A stretch of 64,000 bases of DNA from Lytechinus pictus (GCF_037042905.1 NC_087249.1:11838001-11902000); one strand, 5' to 3'. Counted from the first letter of the stretch, positions 22,469 through 34,885 are shown. Notes: generated by a model not told the origin, from the letters alone. Made by a program: numbers and translations.

Positions 22469-23150
22469 CAGTGCGTATCAAAAAAAAGTTTACAATTGTG
22501 AAATTATACATTTGTAATATCCTGAAGATTTTTCCACATCTTAACATTGGTACAGATCCATTTAAGCAAATGGCGATATAACTGTCGAAAAATATTTCCG
22601 TTAGAGTGAGCACCATTTACTTTTGAAAAGTTAGTGAAAAATGACTTGCGCAGAACTTTGAAATAGTTATGCGAATAACAGTAGACCTTAATCATGAAGA
22701 ACACGTGGAATTTAGCAAGTAAAAGATATCTTTTACCTTTTTAACTTGTTTCTTTGCCCAAAACACTTCGAAGAGTGCATTGCGCCCCACCCCACTCCCC
22801 CACACACCGAGGCCATCGTGACGATATTTGCTTTACACCGAGCTGTGATTTACATGAAATGGCTTAGGCTTGATTTTCATTTGTTTATCATTGTCAAGCT
22901 TGGGAAAAGTGTGGAGAAACAAGTTTTAAATGAAAATTGAAATGTAAACCCACTTTTAATGATAAAAACTTAGTGAAAAAATGCTGGAGATGTCTGATAT
23001 AAACTTTTGTTCAGATTCAGTTATGTCCTCAGATCCAGCTGGCACAAAAAGGGTAAAGGTTGTGCTTACTAAGTGTTGAAATTTCAATTTGGGTGGCAAA
23101 ATTGTTACAAAATGCTTGAATGTATCCGTTTTATTTCAATTGACTAAAAG
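22469..23150. repeat. Dispersed repeat, copy 1 (inverted partner at 59809-60514)
   Basis: Begins CAGTGCGTATCAAAAAAAA directly after TA and ends TTGACTAAAAG. The reverse complement lies at 59809-60514 with the same two limits. The first end looks like a Tc1-type terminus, but the other end is not its inverted copy. A 66-codon frame (minus, 22504-22704) is kept in both copies, but differences are split between silent and replacement sites, so I do not call a gene. Confidence 0.8.
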
Positions 23151-26131
23151 ATCCCTAAAATATAACAACTTATATTGTATGTAGAAATTTGATATTTGTT
23201 TGAATGTTTATATAATGTAAATGTTGGTAATGGAAATGAACGAAAGGAAATGAAATATGTCTACCTTAGTAGGGTCTATGCTTTAGTTGACATGTGAAAG
23301 GTACGAATGTCAGATGAAATGCCTAATTGATGACGTCAAAAAAGGTCATGATTGAAAAGAATATTGTATGATGCTATGAAAAAATGATATGACATTGACA
23401 CATCGACATGACATATCTTGTTAGTAGCAAAGTGATTGAGATATCATATCAAAAAATGTTTTTATTTTATTATTTTCAGTAGGTAAGGCCTTATATCTTA
23501 AGATCTGAGAGGTATAAGACGGTTAATTGGGGCAGGACAATTTTACATTTGAAGTCCTCAAAAGATGAAAAGGCATTGTTATCCTTTTATTCATTTTTTT
23601 TTCTCTCTGCACCCTCTCTGAAAGAAATTTGCCCCTCTGCCCTCGGAGATGCACAACTTTTTAGAATTTGCATTTGTCTTCAGAGTAAAGTAGCTAACTT
23701 TGGTTTGTTCAAATAGGAACTTTTATTTTATTATTATCATTTTTTTAAAAAGATACCAACGAGACATGAATACCTAATATTCCGACAGCCGATAAAGCGA
23801 TGAATAACGAGTAATGCGAACCAAACCGAAGAAAGAAAAAAGGAATCTTGCAATTAAAAAAAAAAAAATTATCTTCAATCAAAACCCATTAACCGCTACC
23901 TCTTGGGATTAATATTTGAGGTTAAATGGCTCAATGCTTCTATTGAATTTCCACATAGATCCACCAGATCCAACTAGATCCACATTCGTTTATTTATGAA
24001 TAACTGACAAAGAGAGTGTCTGTGTTTTTGTTAAGAATATTTGGTACAATGATTTCAATTTTAAACATGCTTGAAATAACAATTCAAACTACCATAGATA
24101 AACAGTGATCTTAATAACAATGTATAGCAAAATATGTTGAAGAAAGCTCTTGTCAAAGGACGGAGGTCATACGTTACATAATCAAAAGCACTTTTTGGTA
24201 GTTGTGTGTCAGGAAGAAAGTAAGAAAGTTAGCATCACGAACAAATATTTGCGTTTGACAAGAAAACACTCGACAGTTGAGCTCAAAACAAAGCCGATAC
24301 ATCTATTCTAAGATCATACACGTCAAACAAAATGCGAAAGCTTCTTCTTCTTCTTCTTCTTTTAAATTTAGAATTGGCTTAAAAAAGTCCGCGCTGATTT
24401 AGTGCAAATTGACAAGCTTGTAAGCTTGAGATTATTGTTTCTCAAATAAATATATTTACATAAAAAAACACAGACCATGAAGGGTATGTCTTGAACTAAG
24501 TCACATGAGTGAATACTGTCATGAATATATAAAGGGGAACTCTGTCCTGTAAATATATTTTGGGATCGAGAAGTTTGAAGGGCCAAATAGAGTCACATTG
24601 CGTGTTCGTGTTTCTTCAAGTTTTGAAGTTAGTGCAAACGGTTGCTTATCATTTTTTAAAATATAATACATATTTAGGATTTGAAAACATAACTGATCAC
24701 TATAAAGAAGAAAAACAAGTTTATAGTGACGAAGCATTATTTGCAATACATGTCCTTGAATGATTAGTAAAACATTTTAGATCAACAAAATAAGACCAAG
24801 TCAAGTCTACCCCAACTACAATTTCATTTTGATAAAGAGAGAAAAATCAAAACAAGCATAAGTGAAATTTTATTTAAATTTGTAAATAAAACAAGAAACC
24901 GCTGACGTATAACCCTCTATTTCCTTTGCATTTTATGATGTATAATATGAACTATTCGTTTTTCTTCCGAGTAATGTGAAACAAAGTTTGGTTTCTAAAT
25001 CTGAGCATGGGGAATTTCCATTGGAATGAACTTTGTGATTTAATGAATAGCTTCCTTGTTGTTAAAGCTGTATAGATCGAAATACATGCAATAACCTAAT
25101 TACCATGCTTACAACAGAATATTATTGGTCAGTTTTACACGTGAAAGATTATTCTCTTGTATAATCCTCTTAATCTCTTTATTCATAATGCTCCCTCTGA
25201 ATCTACTGCACATGTATATCCCCCACATCCCATTCGATCTTTTTTTCGGACTTAACTCGTAAACACACACACAGGCGCGCGCACCCTCGTACAGATCGGG
25301 GATGGGAGACTTGCCCCCCCCCCCAAATAATAAATTAATAAATAAAATAAAATAAAAAATTCACGGTCAAGAAAAAAAAAAGGAAAGCGAGAGGGTGAAA
25401 AATGACATTATTTTCTGAATAATTATGTCTAAATCTATCACAAAATTTGATATTTGTATTAAGAAATGTCGAAATGTTTGCTCGCTCGCTCAAAACATTG
25501 TTATAAATTTTATTCGATACGCCGTATCTAGCCCCTCAAAACATTTATCGCATTACGCACGCACACACACACTGTCACACACCAGTATTTTCCCAGAATT
25601 TTCGTTTATCTGTCCCATCAGCGTAATGAATCGGAACATTCGAGGGGCAAGACATGACGTATGTAGCAAAATTTCTAAAAAGCTGCGAGGGAGCGAAGAG
25701 AGCTACGAAATAGATTTTGACAGACTATTCAGAAAATAAAAGGAAAATCATATTTTATAGTGTTTTTTTTTTTCTTTTCTCCCTTTTTTCTCCCTTTAAT
25801 TATATTTGTACGCTAGTGATCTGCCCCTACATCAAATACATGTACGTTGTGTCCGTCATTGTCTTTCCCAAATTAATTTGAATTTCCGATATGAAATCAA
25901 AACTTGTAATTTGTGGATGAAGTCAAGTGGTATTCACTTAATTATTATTTCTACGAAGCCCCGGAAGAACTCACTCTTTGTGTTTAGAACAAAAATTATT
26001 AATTATTTTATACTTTTTTGTTACTTAAGGTTTATATTTATAATTTACTTCTGACAATTGTAAGCTCTGTGATACTTTTTGTGTATAGCGCATATAAATA
26101 ACCGTTATTATTATTATTATTATTAATTGTA
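23151..26131. other. Gene-poor stretch
   Basis: No gene supported. Holds a TTC microsatellite (24341-24360), a diverged half of the foldback family (about 24800-25090), CA runs near 25264 and 25561, and a copy of the GGCGTAATGAG repeat (about 25618-25780). Confidence 0.35.
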
Positions 26132-26376
26132 CACTGCAAAAACGCCGGTGTTAATTTAACACCAGCCCGGAATCTATATATGTCCACACCAGAGAAGTGT
26201 TAAACAACACCAGTTTGGGTTTGGTCTAACACCAGATATGTGTTTATACAACACCAATTAGTATTAAAAAAGCATCGGTTTGATTCCTAAGTTGTGTTGT
26301 TTTAATACTTCTCTGGTATGGACATATTATATAGATTCCGGGCTGGTGTTAAATTAACACCGGTATTTTTGCAGTG
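26132..26376. mobile_element. MITE family 1, copy 2, with TA target duplication
   Basis: Ends CACTGCAAAAACGCCGGTGT and TTTTTGCAGTG are flanked by TA on both sides (26130-26131 and 26377-26378). The interior matches the copies at 4283-4527 and 35539-35777, so this copy best defines the family ends. Confidence 0.85.
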
Positions 26377-26602
26377 TATGGGCTTAAACCAAATTATGCA
26401 CTGCCAAATACATACTGGAGAGTATGCCATGTAAGGACAATACATAATAATGATTCAATATATTATATATTAATAACAATAATAATAATAATAGGCATTC
26501 ATATTGCGCCGTCTATCTAGAAATAATTTATTCCGAGGCGCATTGTTATTATTATTATTATCATTACCCCGGCTTTAGTTCGAGCTGCCTTTCAGATCTT
26601 AG

Positions 26603-26750
26603 CATTTGCGGCGGAAGCCAACAATTTTAGGGGGACCACCATAATTTGACAAGCAAAAAAAAAAAAAAAGGTTATCAACAAAAAATTCAGGGGGAGATCG
26701 TCCCCCACCTTAAATTTAGGGGGGCACATCCCTCGCTTCCACCGCCTATG
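26603..26750. mobile_element. Mini-hAT family (GCGGCGGAAGC ends), copy 2
   Basis: 148 bp, ends CATTTGCGGCGGAAGCC and GCTTCCACCGCCTATG, flanked by the 8-bp direct repeat GATCTTAG at 26595-26602 and 26751-26758. Shares poly-A, GGTTATCAACAAAAA and GGGGGAGATCGTCCCCC words with copy 1. Confidence 0.88.
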
Positions 26751-26758
26751 GATCTTAG

Positions 26759-28016
26759 TGCATTCTAGGAATTAATCCTGCCGGGTACCCATTCATCTCA
26801 CCAGGGTTGAGTGCAGCACAATGTGGATACATTTCTTGCTGAAGGAAATTACTCCATGGCTGGGATATTGATCGTTATATGCGGTTATACGCCGTAGAAG
26901 CGCTGAATTCTACAAAATACGTTGTCCTATATGAACTGAATGTTGAAATTTTAATATTCACTGTTCAGAAAATCCCCAAAGCAATGCTGTTGAGATTTTG
27001 AAGGCTTTGTTTAAACTTTCGGAGAATGAATATATAATTGGATTTTATTGCAATAAAACAATCAAAATAAAATCTCAAGCAGTCCAAAGACTGAAATATG
27101 CGACTGTTTACAAAAATATTATAACAAAAATATGAATAGAACTTAAGTAAATATTCAAATACAACACACAAATTCATACAAACGAAAAACTATATATATA
27201 AAGGAAAGAGGGGTGGGGAGGGGGCAACAAGGACCCCGAAACTCACCATTAACAAGAGCCCCAAATCAATCTAAAGAAAATAAAAACCACAGACAACTAC
27301 CCTAAATCTAAGGGGGCCTCACGTGTATAAATTACTAAAATAAAATACCAATAACCATTACCAATTGATTACTCAATCAATTAATGTAGTAAACTTACGT
27401 TTTGACTAAAATTCATAAAGGGTGTATTTCATTGTTTAATGAATTTGATATCCGTCAGGGGAAATCTTGTTTTCTTGGACATACAATGCGAAAAATATAA
27501 TATTACAATATCAAAGAACGTATTATTCACCAACCATCACAGGCTAATGTGCTAGCTTATATGTTTGTTGCTGTTGTTCGATGGCCAGGAGTTTTTAGTC
27601 TGCTGTGCAAACCCTTCACTCGAGTTACGGGTCTGACTTGCAGCCTATTCATGCCTTGTGTACTGAAGGTCCTGAAACAGCAAGTTTCGAATGTGCTAGT
27701 CTCTGCATGGAGACACACTGAATTCGGTAACATAGAAATTGTATTGGCATATGCCAATGAACAACCAAGGTGTCTTTGTCGAAAATTGGTCAATCAAAAC
27801 AGCGTTTAACCCTGGACTCTGGAAAAAACGACATGTGGACTTTTCGTCAGCCCCGAAACTTAGGACGAAACATCTGTTCCGATTCACCAATTTTCAAAAA
27901 TACCTCCAAGCTGTTCATTGTCATTTGACGGGCATTTTCAATACATTTACTGTGTTCTTGAATCCGTCGTGTATCGTGGAAGCGAAAAATTTCTAAGAAA
28001 TCTTGAAATCACTGCA
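26759..28016. other. Unassigned stretch before the SINE
   Basis: 27.5-28.0 kb looks less repetitive than its surroundings and has overlapping open frames on both strands, but none matches a family I recognise or has clear splice sites. It could hold an exon or a 3' UTR. Confidence 0.3.
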
Positions 28017-28030
28017 TCTATAAGACAGTT

Positions 28031-28216
28031 TTTTTTTTAAACAAGTGCACACGTAGTTACCAATAATGCATATAGCATTTTCATTAATTTGAGAGCAGGA
28101 TAAAAGAGCATTGTAGATTAAATGCCTTGCTCACGGGCATAGGTGCCGCGGCCGGGAATCGAACCTCGGACTTTCCATGTATAGCCAGGCGCCTTAGACC
28201 GCTCGGCCACGGCGAG
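28031..28216 (-). mobile_element. tRNA-derived SINE with 14-bp target duplication
   Basis: On the minus strand it starts with a tRNA-like head: A box TGGCCGAGCGG and B box GGTTCGATTCC. A body with GTGAGCAAGGCATTTAATC follows, ending GTGCACTTGTTT plus poly-A. It is flanked by TCTATAAGACAGTT at 28017-28030 and 28217-28230, a clean retroposition duplication. A related copy is at 52040-52200. Confidence 0.9.
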
Positions 28217-28384
28217 TCTATAAGACAGTTGCTTTCAATCTAAATTTGATGTGCAAGTGTGTTTGTTAGTTCATTCACGCATCCCATCATTTTTTTATGT
28301 CTTCAGACGTCACAGTTGATGGTTGCCCAGATTGATCCTGAAGTGGCCTTGGGGGATTTTTTCGTTGGTTCTCTCTCTGGTATC

Positions 28385-28472
28385 TCACGGAGCCGCATCT
28401 TCTGGGTATCTTCTCCCAATGCTGGCATTTTTGTCAGTCTGGGGTGGAAGGATGGGTATATCCCTGACCCTG
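28385..28472 (-). other. Possible alternative C-terminal exon of the Ig gene
   Basis: A splice acceptor (CATCATCCAACAG) precedes 28472. A GTAAAT donor sits at 28659, overlapping the stop codon of the Ig frame. Joining 28660 to 28472 keeps frame and replaces the last residue and stop with a tail including RDIPILPPQTDKN, ending at the TGA at 28385. Inferred from splice signals only. Confidence 0.35.
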
Positions 28473-28655
28473 CTGTTGGATGATGAAACGTGGTCATAGA
28501 GTATTAAGACGTGAATATGAAGCAGAATCAGGATTGAATGTTGGCCCATGACGGATACTTGCATGCCCTTTTGCTTGGCATGGCAAAGAGCGCGTAGTCT
28601 CAGACCTAACAGCATCATAAACAAGTTCATTAACAGCGATGTTCCTGTCGGTAAT

Positions 28656-29774
28656 TTACTCTCTAGAATAGTACAGAGTATTTTCAATCATTTCAAAACT
28701 TTCACGGTGATTTACGTTTGTGCCCATCAATCCTTTATTTGGGATAGAGTATACCGGTTCATTCTTATATCCATCTTCAACCGATTCGTTGCAATCTTCA
28801 GGACGCTCTCTTTTAGTCGAAGAAATGCAATCACGTTTCACATTTTCTTGCCGGTTCTTCGTTTTCTTAAATCGCAAAGCCATGATGATTATGACCAGCA
28901 CCATAATAAAAACAGAACAAAGACTGCCAATTATAACAGCAATGTTGGTAATCTTTTGCTTGTTACTCCGTGGGATAGATTTCTTTGTTTGTCGTGTTTG
29001 ATTCTCGCTTGTAAAAACCGTAGACATGGCGAGTCCGCTGATGCCAGGCGGGTCCACTGATGTCTTTGAACCTGTCAACAGTGATGCTAATGGTCGCTTG
29101 CTGGATGTTGTCATTGGCTTTGGCGTGGATAAGGCTGGTACCGCGCAGGAGATGGGGCTACTTGAATCGCTTTCGTCGTACCCTGGATACTGGGAGAGGT
29201 CGAATTCAAGATTCGAGTTGAACAAGATGTCCCTATCAATACCAAACCATAGAAGATGTCCTCTGAGAAAACCTGTCTTTGTTTTACCATTGATCACTAT
29301 GTTTACATCATTCAGTTCACTTCCGTGAATATTATAATTATTCAATTGGCAAGTGACATTCCCTATTTGGGGATTTATATACATAACAACACAATTACAA
29401 TCAATAACATGTAACTGGAGCACTCGGACCAATCTGTTACGACCAGTGCCATAATTGCGATGAAAGCAACTGTAGTTTCCCGAGTCAGCAATCTTGACAT
29501 CAGATATATGCAGATTATACGAACGATGTCCATGTTCATAACTTTCCATATACTCGACAGTAAATCGAGGGTCGCTGGTGATATCAATAAAATGCTGATT
29601 CTTAGACCAAATGTTTCTATTGGCACCATTTCTCGGAGGGTTGCAGTTCAGTGTGATGTTGTCACCAACATTCGCAAACACATTTATCTTTTTCATGCTA
29701 TATGCAAGTTCCACCCAGAAAACTCCCGCAAACATGACGAAAACACAAAACCACTGCCGACGAAAAGCATCCAT
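28656..29774 (-). CDS. Single-pass Ig-domain receptor-like membrane protein
   Basis: A 372-residue frame from the ATG at 29774 with a signal peptide (about 1-26). A V-type Ig domain has Cys44, the core Trp56, and DSGNYSC giving Cys103. A second, poorly resolved extracellular segment with Cys126, 128, 142 and 210 follows. A Ser/Thr/Pro-rich stalk spans about 202-262, a transmembrane helix 277-300 (IAVIIGSLCSVFIMVLVIII), then a basic stop-transfer sequence. The cytoplasmic tail (301-372) has tyrosines in GYKNEP (a YxN pattern that SH2 proteins such as Grb2 can bind when phosphorylated), EPVYSIP and TLYYSRE. None is a strict ITIM. Likely a surface adhesion or immune-type receptor; the exact family is not recognised. 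The frame is uninterrupted by introns as written, though an alternative 3' exon is possible. Confidence 0.85.
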   Translation of the reverse strand: MDAFRRQWFCVFVMFAGVFWVELAYSMKKINVFANVGDNITLNCNPPRNGANRNIWSKNQHFIDITSDPRFTVEYMESYEHGHRSYNLHISDVKIADSGNYSCFHRNYGTGRNRLVRVLQLHVIDCNCVVMYINPQIGNVTCQLNNYNIHGSELNDVNIVINGKTKTGFLRGHLLWFGIDRDILFNSNLEFDLSQYPGYDESDSSSPISCAVPALSTPKPMTTSSKRPLASLLTGSKTSVDPPGISGLAMSTVFTSENQTRQTKKSIPRSNKQKITNIAVIIGSLCSVFIMVLVIIIMALRFKKTKNRQENVKRDCISSTKRERPEDCNESVEDGYKNEPVYSIPNKGLMGTNVNHRESFEMIENTLYYSRE

Positions 29775-29944
29775 GATGAGTATATGAAGTATTTGATTCA
29801 GAAAATATTAATTCAAATACAAAATTATAAACGGATACATCTGCTGAACAATACGTGAGGAGTACACTCTGCGAAAGAGATTACGAAATGATGCTCGAGC
29901 ATGTCAGACCTGGTAATTTGTGTCATTTTCGGCTTAATTTTATA

Positions 29945-30581
29945 GCGCGTTTTCGCCCAGCGTCGTACGACGTAGAACGTAAGGGTCGTGTGCAAAAATC
30001 GCCAACTTCCATGGAAACAGAGGCCCGAGCGTTCTTGAGCTCAAATCACGGACGGTTCTTCCGCAAATTAGCGGGCGTCCGCATTAGAACGTAGGATTTG
30101 TCAACAGCCGTCAACAGCCAATCAGATCGCTTGTAGAGCGAGCAAGCTGAGCCGATGTAAACACATTCGCCCATCGCGTGCATGCACATGTTGTACTCTA
30201 CTCTGACTACACTGATAGCTGAAAGCTTCAAAACATGGACTCGAATGCGAGTTTTTCGGTGAGTACCATTTCAATTATACTAAAATCAAGCTAAGTATAA
30301 TTTCAAAATGTTACAGTAGAAGTTTAAACGAGTATGATTATTGAAATATGATTGAAAAGCCGTTGCATGGCTCGGTCGACGACGCGACTGCAAGACACAT
30401 GGCACTGCCAGTTGTGTGCACATAGTAGGAACATATACAATGCATATGTTGGCGGTCGATCCGGCCGCGTTCAGCGATTTGCGAAACTGCTTACAAGCGA
30501 GAGTTGAGCGCGACGGACGCACGAACCAAGAGATCGTTCTACGTCGTAGATAGCGTCGTACGACGCTGGGCGAAAACGCGC
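29945..30581. mobile_element. TA-flanked element with 28-bp perfect terminal repeats
   Basis: Terminal repeat begins GCGCGTTTTCGCCCAGCGTC, runs on through GTACGACG, and is present inverted at the other end. TA flanks both ends (29943-29944 and 30582-30583). 637 bp, no transposase recognised. It starts 170 bp upstream of the Ig gene ATG, so it probably occupies that gene's promoter. Confidence 0.85.
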
Positions 30582-30666
30582 TAATGAGACTTTGGCGCGC
30601 GCAGTACTTGTGATCATCCCAAATCATACAATTATACCATCTTGACCATGGAACACACGCATATAC

Positions 30667-30840
30667 ACTGTAAAAACGCTGTTTAAAATTTTAAGCACGT
30701 TGTTTAAGCCCGTCACTCTAACGACTACTTTTAAAACTTTTTAAACAAGTTGTTTAAAATGTTGAAACAATAAACAAATGTTTAAACAACTTGTTTTTAG
30801 TGTGACAGGCTTAAACAACGAGCTATTTTTTTAATGAGTA
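30667..30840. mobile_element. Small MITE rich in TTTAAACAA
   Basis: Starts CACTGTAAAAACGCTGTTTAAA and contains inverted GTTGTTTAAGCCCGTCAC and GTGACAGGCTTAAACAAC. The starting word resembles MITE family 2. The right end is less certain. Confidence 0.55.
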
Positions 30841-30932
30841 AGTACATTTTTCCCTTTCCACCCCCTTTCTCACCATTTCATTTCGTTTTCAAACCCATTA
30901 CATGGGTATTGATATTGTAAATAAGCTAGGGT

Positions 30933-31162
30933 TAACTGTTAAAAACTGACACCAGTTGGTGTTAATAGGGGACCACACCCTGAGGTGTTAAAATTACACA
31001 CAAGAGATTGAACATAACACCAAAGAGTGTAAATATAACAACCAAAGGTGTTGTGATAACACCTATATAGGTGTTAAACTAACACTGTCAATTAAACACC
31101 GGTGTAAAATAACTGGTGTGGTCATCTATGTACACCGGTTAACAACACAGTTTTTGCTGTGT
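30933..31162. mobile_element. MITE family 2, uninterrupted copy
   Basis: Contains AGTTGGTGTTAATAGGGG, CACCCTGAGGTGTTAAAATT, ACAACCAAAGGTGTTGTGAT and an end CCGGTTAACAACACAG. It is the uninterrupted reference for the copy cut into four pieces at 46997-49446. Confidence 0.75.
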
Positions 31163-31840
31163 AGTTGTGAATGGCGGCAAGATCCAAAATTTCCCGGTCA
31201 AATCTTGATTTGAACAAGATTTTTCATGATTGTACGCGAGCTTCAGTGCTAAGTTCTATATGCGGCGTGACATAGTGCAAGAAAATTACGGGGACACATC
31301 ATGGCTCGAATGGCAACAGTTTCTTTATACAAGTTCCAAGCTAGCGAAGCGAGCAATAATATTTGTTGTCTCCTTTTAATTCGAATCTTATTTAGTGATA
31401 TAATTTGACATTATATTTAGAAAATAACATCATATCTTACACTTTTCCTTCCTTTTTCTTACTTTTCTCCTTTTCGGTAAAGGAAATAATCTGTTGTCTC
31501 ACGATGCGGCAAACTGAAATTGCGACGTTTCGACTGCACCTGCAAGTCTTCGCCTGATTCTATACTACCACGATGATCAACATCTTCCGTAGTATTTTTC
31601 TCTTTTTTTGTGTGTGTGTTCTTTGTCGTAAATTTTTTTGTTGGCCATATCATCAAACCCTTCCATTTGTACGCCCAGGGCCGTAGCTAGAGGGGGGGGG
31701 GGGGGGATATGGGGGGTGTGACACCCCCAACATTCATGGCAGTCGGCAAAATCATGTACCAGTTGGCAAAATGGAGGATAGGGGAGAAAAAGAAAGAGGG
31801 AAAGAAAGGAAGAGAAAAAAGAAAGAAGGAGAGAGGGGGA

Positions 31841-32031
<191 letters not shown>

Positions 32032-32364
32032 AAGGAAAGAAAAATAGGGGTACTAACTTCGAAGAAGGTTACGACTTATAGAGTAAAGACAACCAGTTGG
32101 CAAATCCAAGTCCATGTAGCCAGGCTTAGAGCCCTACTAGTCAGCAAAATACAAAGGACAAAACAGATGGAGGAAAAATAACACACAAAGTAAGCCCCCG
32201 GTCCTCCCCCAATATAAACAAGCTTGTGAGTTTGCAAATTATACCACAATTATTGACGATTTAACAAACACATTAGTTTTGTAAAATTAGAGGCAAGATA
32301 ATGTAAATACATTGTTGTTGTTATTCTTAACTAGACCGCATAATCTAATGTACTTATTTCACAC

Positions 32365-32749
32365 ATGGCATTGTTTTTCTGTACGTTTAATCGATGTGTA
32401 AATATCTTGGCCAACATGTTGTTGAAAGTGGAACTAGAATGCTTCCATGACATGGCAGTGGCAACAGATCTGCAAAGTGTTGCTGACGCAGCCACTTTGG
32501 CATTTGACAAGAAGTCTATTCTTCCTCTCACTTGGAATGCTTACAAGCTTCTCATGACAGCACCAATAAGTGTTGCAAAGGATGAACGCACCTTCAGCCA
32601 TATGAAGTTTATTAAAAAACTTTTATAGATCAACCATGGGAGACCGGCGACTGGACAACCTGCTACTCCTGAACTGTGAAAAGGACCTTACAGATACTTT
32701 CGACTTAAATCGCTTGCTAACAACTTGGTCATCAAAACCAAAACGTTAA
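32365..32749 (+). pseudogene. hAT transposase C-terminal dimerisation region, frameshifted
   Basis: The first part encodes LPLTWNAYKLLMTAPISVAK followed by DERTFSHMKFIKKLL, matching the hAT C-terminal dimerisation pattern (PVSxAxxERxFSxLKxIK). A TAG at 32626 with a shift of frame follows. The next frame continues with STMGDRRLDNLLLLN to a stop at 32747-32749, the expected continuation. The catalytic part is missing. It cannot encode a working transposase. Confidence 0.82.
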
Positions 32750-33224
32750 ATATGATATAGAATAACATACAAGATAAAGGTAATTTCTGTAACATTTTTA
32801 ATGGCTGAAAGAGATACATGTTAGCAGTAGCACTCTTGAAATTTTAGTTGAGACATCTTGCACAGAAGGTCAATTAAAAATTAAAAAATCTTTGATTTTT
32901 ATATTATTAATGCATAGGGTATATCATTATACTGCAAGTTAGCAACTATGGCACACTAGCCTTTCTATTTTGATCCAAAATGTTTATTTTACAGTGCAAA
33001 TATCTTTGTATATCTTTTTATAATTTACCTTGAAATATTCACCAAATGCCACTAATTCAACTCTAAAAATTCAAAATCTTTTAGCATGTGATTATTGTAG
33101 GGGGGCACATCCCCCATCAGACTCCCCCTGTGCTCACGTTGGCGCTGTCACGCCAAATTTAGTTGGCAAATTTAGCTGGTACACCCCCCAACAAAATGCT
33201 TCTGGCTACGGCCCTGTGTACGCC

Positions 33225-34439
33225 ATGTGCTAAGTGGGTAGGGAACGAGGGCGGAGCCCCTGGAACCTCTCAAGATATTGCCATATCAAAACCTAATGAT
33301 GACCGTTATATTTTTAATTAAAAAAAATCACGGGTATAAGTTTTACACAAGACATTACTTCAAAGCAGAAGCGTAAAAAAATATGAGGTGGCACACAACA
33401 TGGCAAATGTTATTAAAAAAAATCTAAAACGTCGCGAACGGGCGAAGCGACCGAGAAAATGTTTGACCTTTTGTAAATGAAATTATAATTATGTATATAA
33501 AGGGACAGGTCTTATGGCTGGGACATAGCAATGCTTGTTCAGGGGGCATGGGCGACGTACTTACGGAACCTCTCGAAGTTCAGTATTTTTCGTTATTGCA
33601 TGAAATTTAGCAAGCCTATATAGACTTCATTATACGCCATCTCATTCTTTCTTCCCGTTCTTTATTTTTAATCATCGGCATCCCGGCCGTGTTCTTGACA
33701 TCGTTTTCCGCTCTTTCTTCATTTTCCAATTCAGCCATTCCCTAGCTTCTTAGCTCATTTCGTTTTACCTTCATTTCCCATTTCTTTTTGCCTCTTTTCG
33801 TTTCCTTTACAGCAATAAATTCCCCATCCATTTGGCCATTTCTTAATTTATTTCCCCTTTCTCACTCATTTTATTAGACAAAGGTAGTCATTTAATTTTT
33901 CTTTTTAAAATGTTCTTCTTTCCTTCCTTTCTCTTTTTTCTTTTCATTTTATATATCTTTCTTTCCCCTTACCTTTCCCTTGTTCTCTTTTCCTTTCCCT
34001 TTCCTTCTTTGTAGTCTTTTCCCTTTTCTTTTTTTATATTCCCGGTGAAATACGCCAGGAATGGGGAGGGGGTGGTCTGCCCTTTTCCCCTGCCTGTTAC
34101 GCCACTGGTTTATAGGAAGGAAGAAGAAACAATTAGAACAAAACATAACGCCCATATATTTTCGTGATTAATGCTGGGTGTAAAGATATGAGAACGATAA
34201 TAGAAACAAGAATTCAAATTTCCTGCATCATTATCGCTTTTTTAATACGTTTAATGGGTATTCTTAAGTCCATAATGATTATATGATGCAAATATTATCA
34301 TTGTTTTTCTGTTTTGCAATAGTGCATTAGTGAGCAGACACAGACATTAATACTCCAACTCTAATTCTGCAAACACCCACACATCTCGTTCTTACTTTAT
34401 CCTTCCGTCCCCTTTTACTTAGACTTATTCTCCAGGCTA
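33225..34439. other. Repeat-rich stretch without genes
   Basis: Contains GCGAACGGGCGAAGCGACCGAG near 33432 and an end-like CCTGTTACGCCACTGG at about 34092-34108, suggesting a decayed hAT-like element from about 33369. I could not find a matching target duplication. CT-rich sequence fills 33640-34040. Confidence 0.4.
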
Positions 34440-34885
34440 AAGATAAAATCAGACGGAACACTGAAAATTGCATCAAAATCGGACACGGAATAAAGTTATG
34501 ACATTGTAAAATTTTGCATTATTTCAATAAAACAGTATGTATTTTTGAAAAGCAACGAGCCAGCTAATGTCAGTCATATTCCCACTTATTCCTTTGTATT
34601 TTTATATTCATTTTTTTCCTCCAAGAATAAAAAAATGGACTGACTATGCAAGATAATCACTGCTGCAACGTATGTCGTTACAAGGGAGACGTCATTCACT
34701 CCTTGTATGACAAATATAGACAAATTTTAATTTTATGTAATAAAATAAGAACAAGGAAAGTGTGTACATGACGTCATCAGCCCACCAATTGCATAATTAA
34801 AAAAAAAATTTAACATTCAATAACTTCATTACTTATTAAACTTGTGATTGAATTGTCTGCGTTTTGCTTTGTTGATTTTAAGCTA
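34440..34885. mobile_element. Foldback element, copy 2 (family of 13012-13700)
   Basis: Carries GCATCAAAATCGGACACGGA and AAAGTTATGACATTGTAAAA in the left arm and inverted relatives (TTTGTTGATTTTAAGC, TTCAATAACTTCATTACTTA) on the right. Confidence 0.6.

Noticed and set aside
22504-22704. 66-codon frame conserved in two places (also 60276-60467)
   Set aside because: It lies in a young repeat, and silent and replacement differences are similar in number, so conservation reflects recent copying.
27549-27996. Several overlapping frames on both strands
   Set aside because: No recognisable domain, no consistent splice sites, and both strands equally open.
28140-28216. Genuine tRNA-Leu/Ser gene on minus
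   Set aside because: It is followed by a SINE body and poly-A and flanked by a 14-bp target duplication, and a related copy exists at 52 kb.
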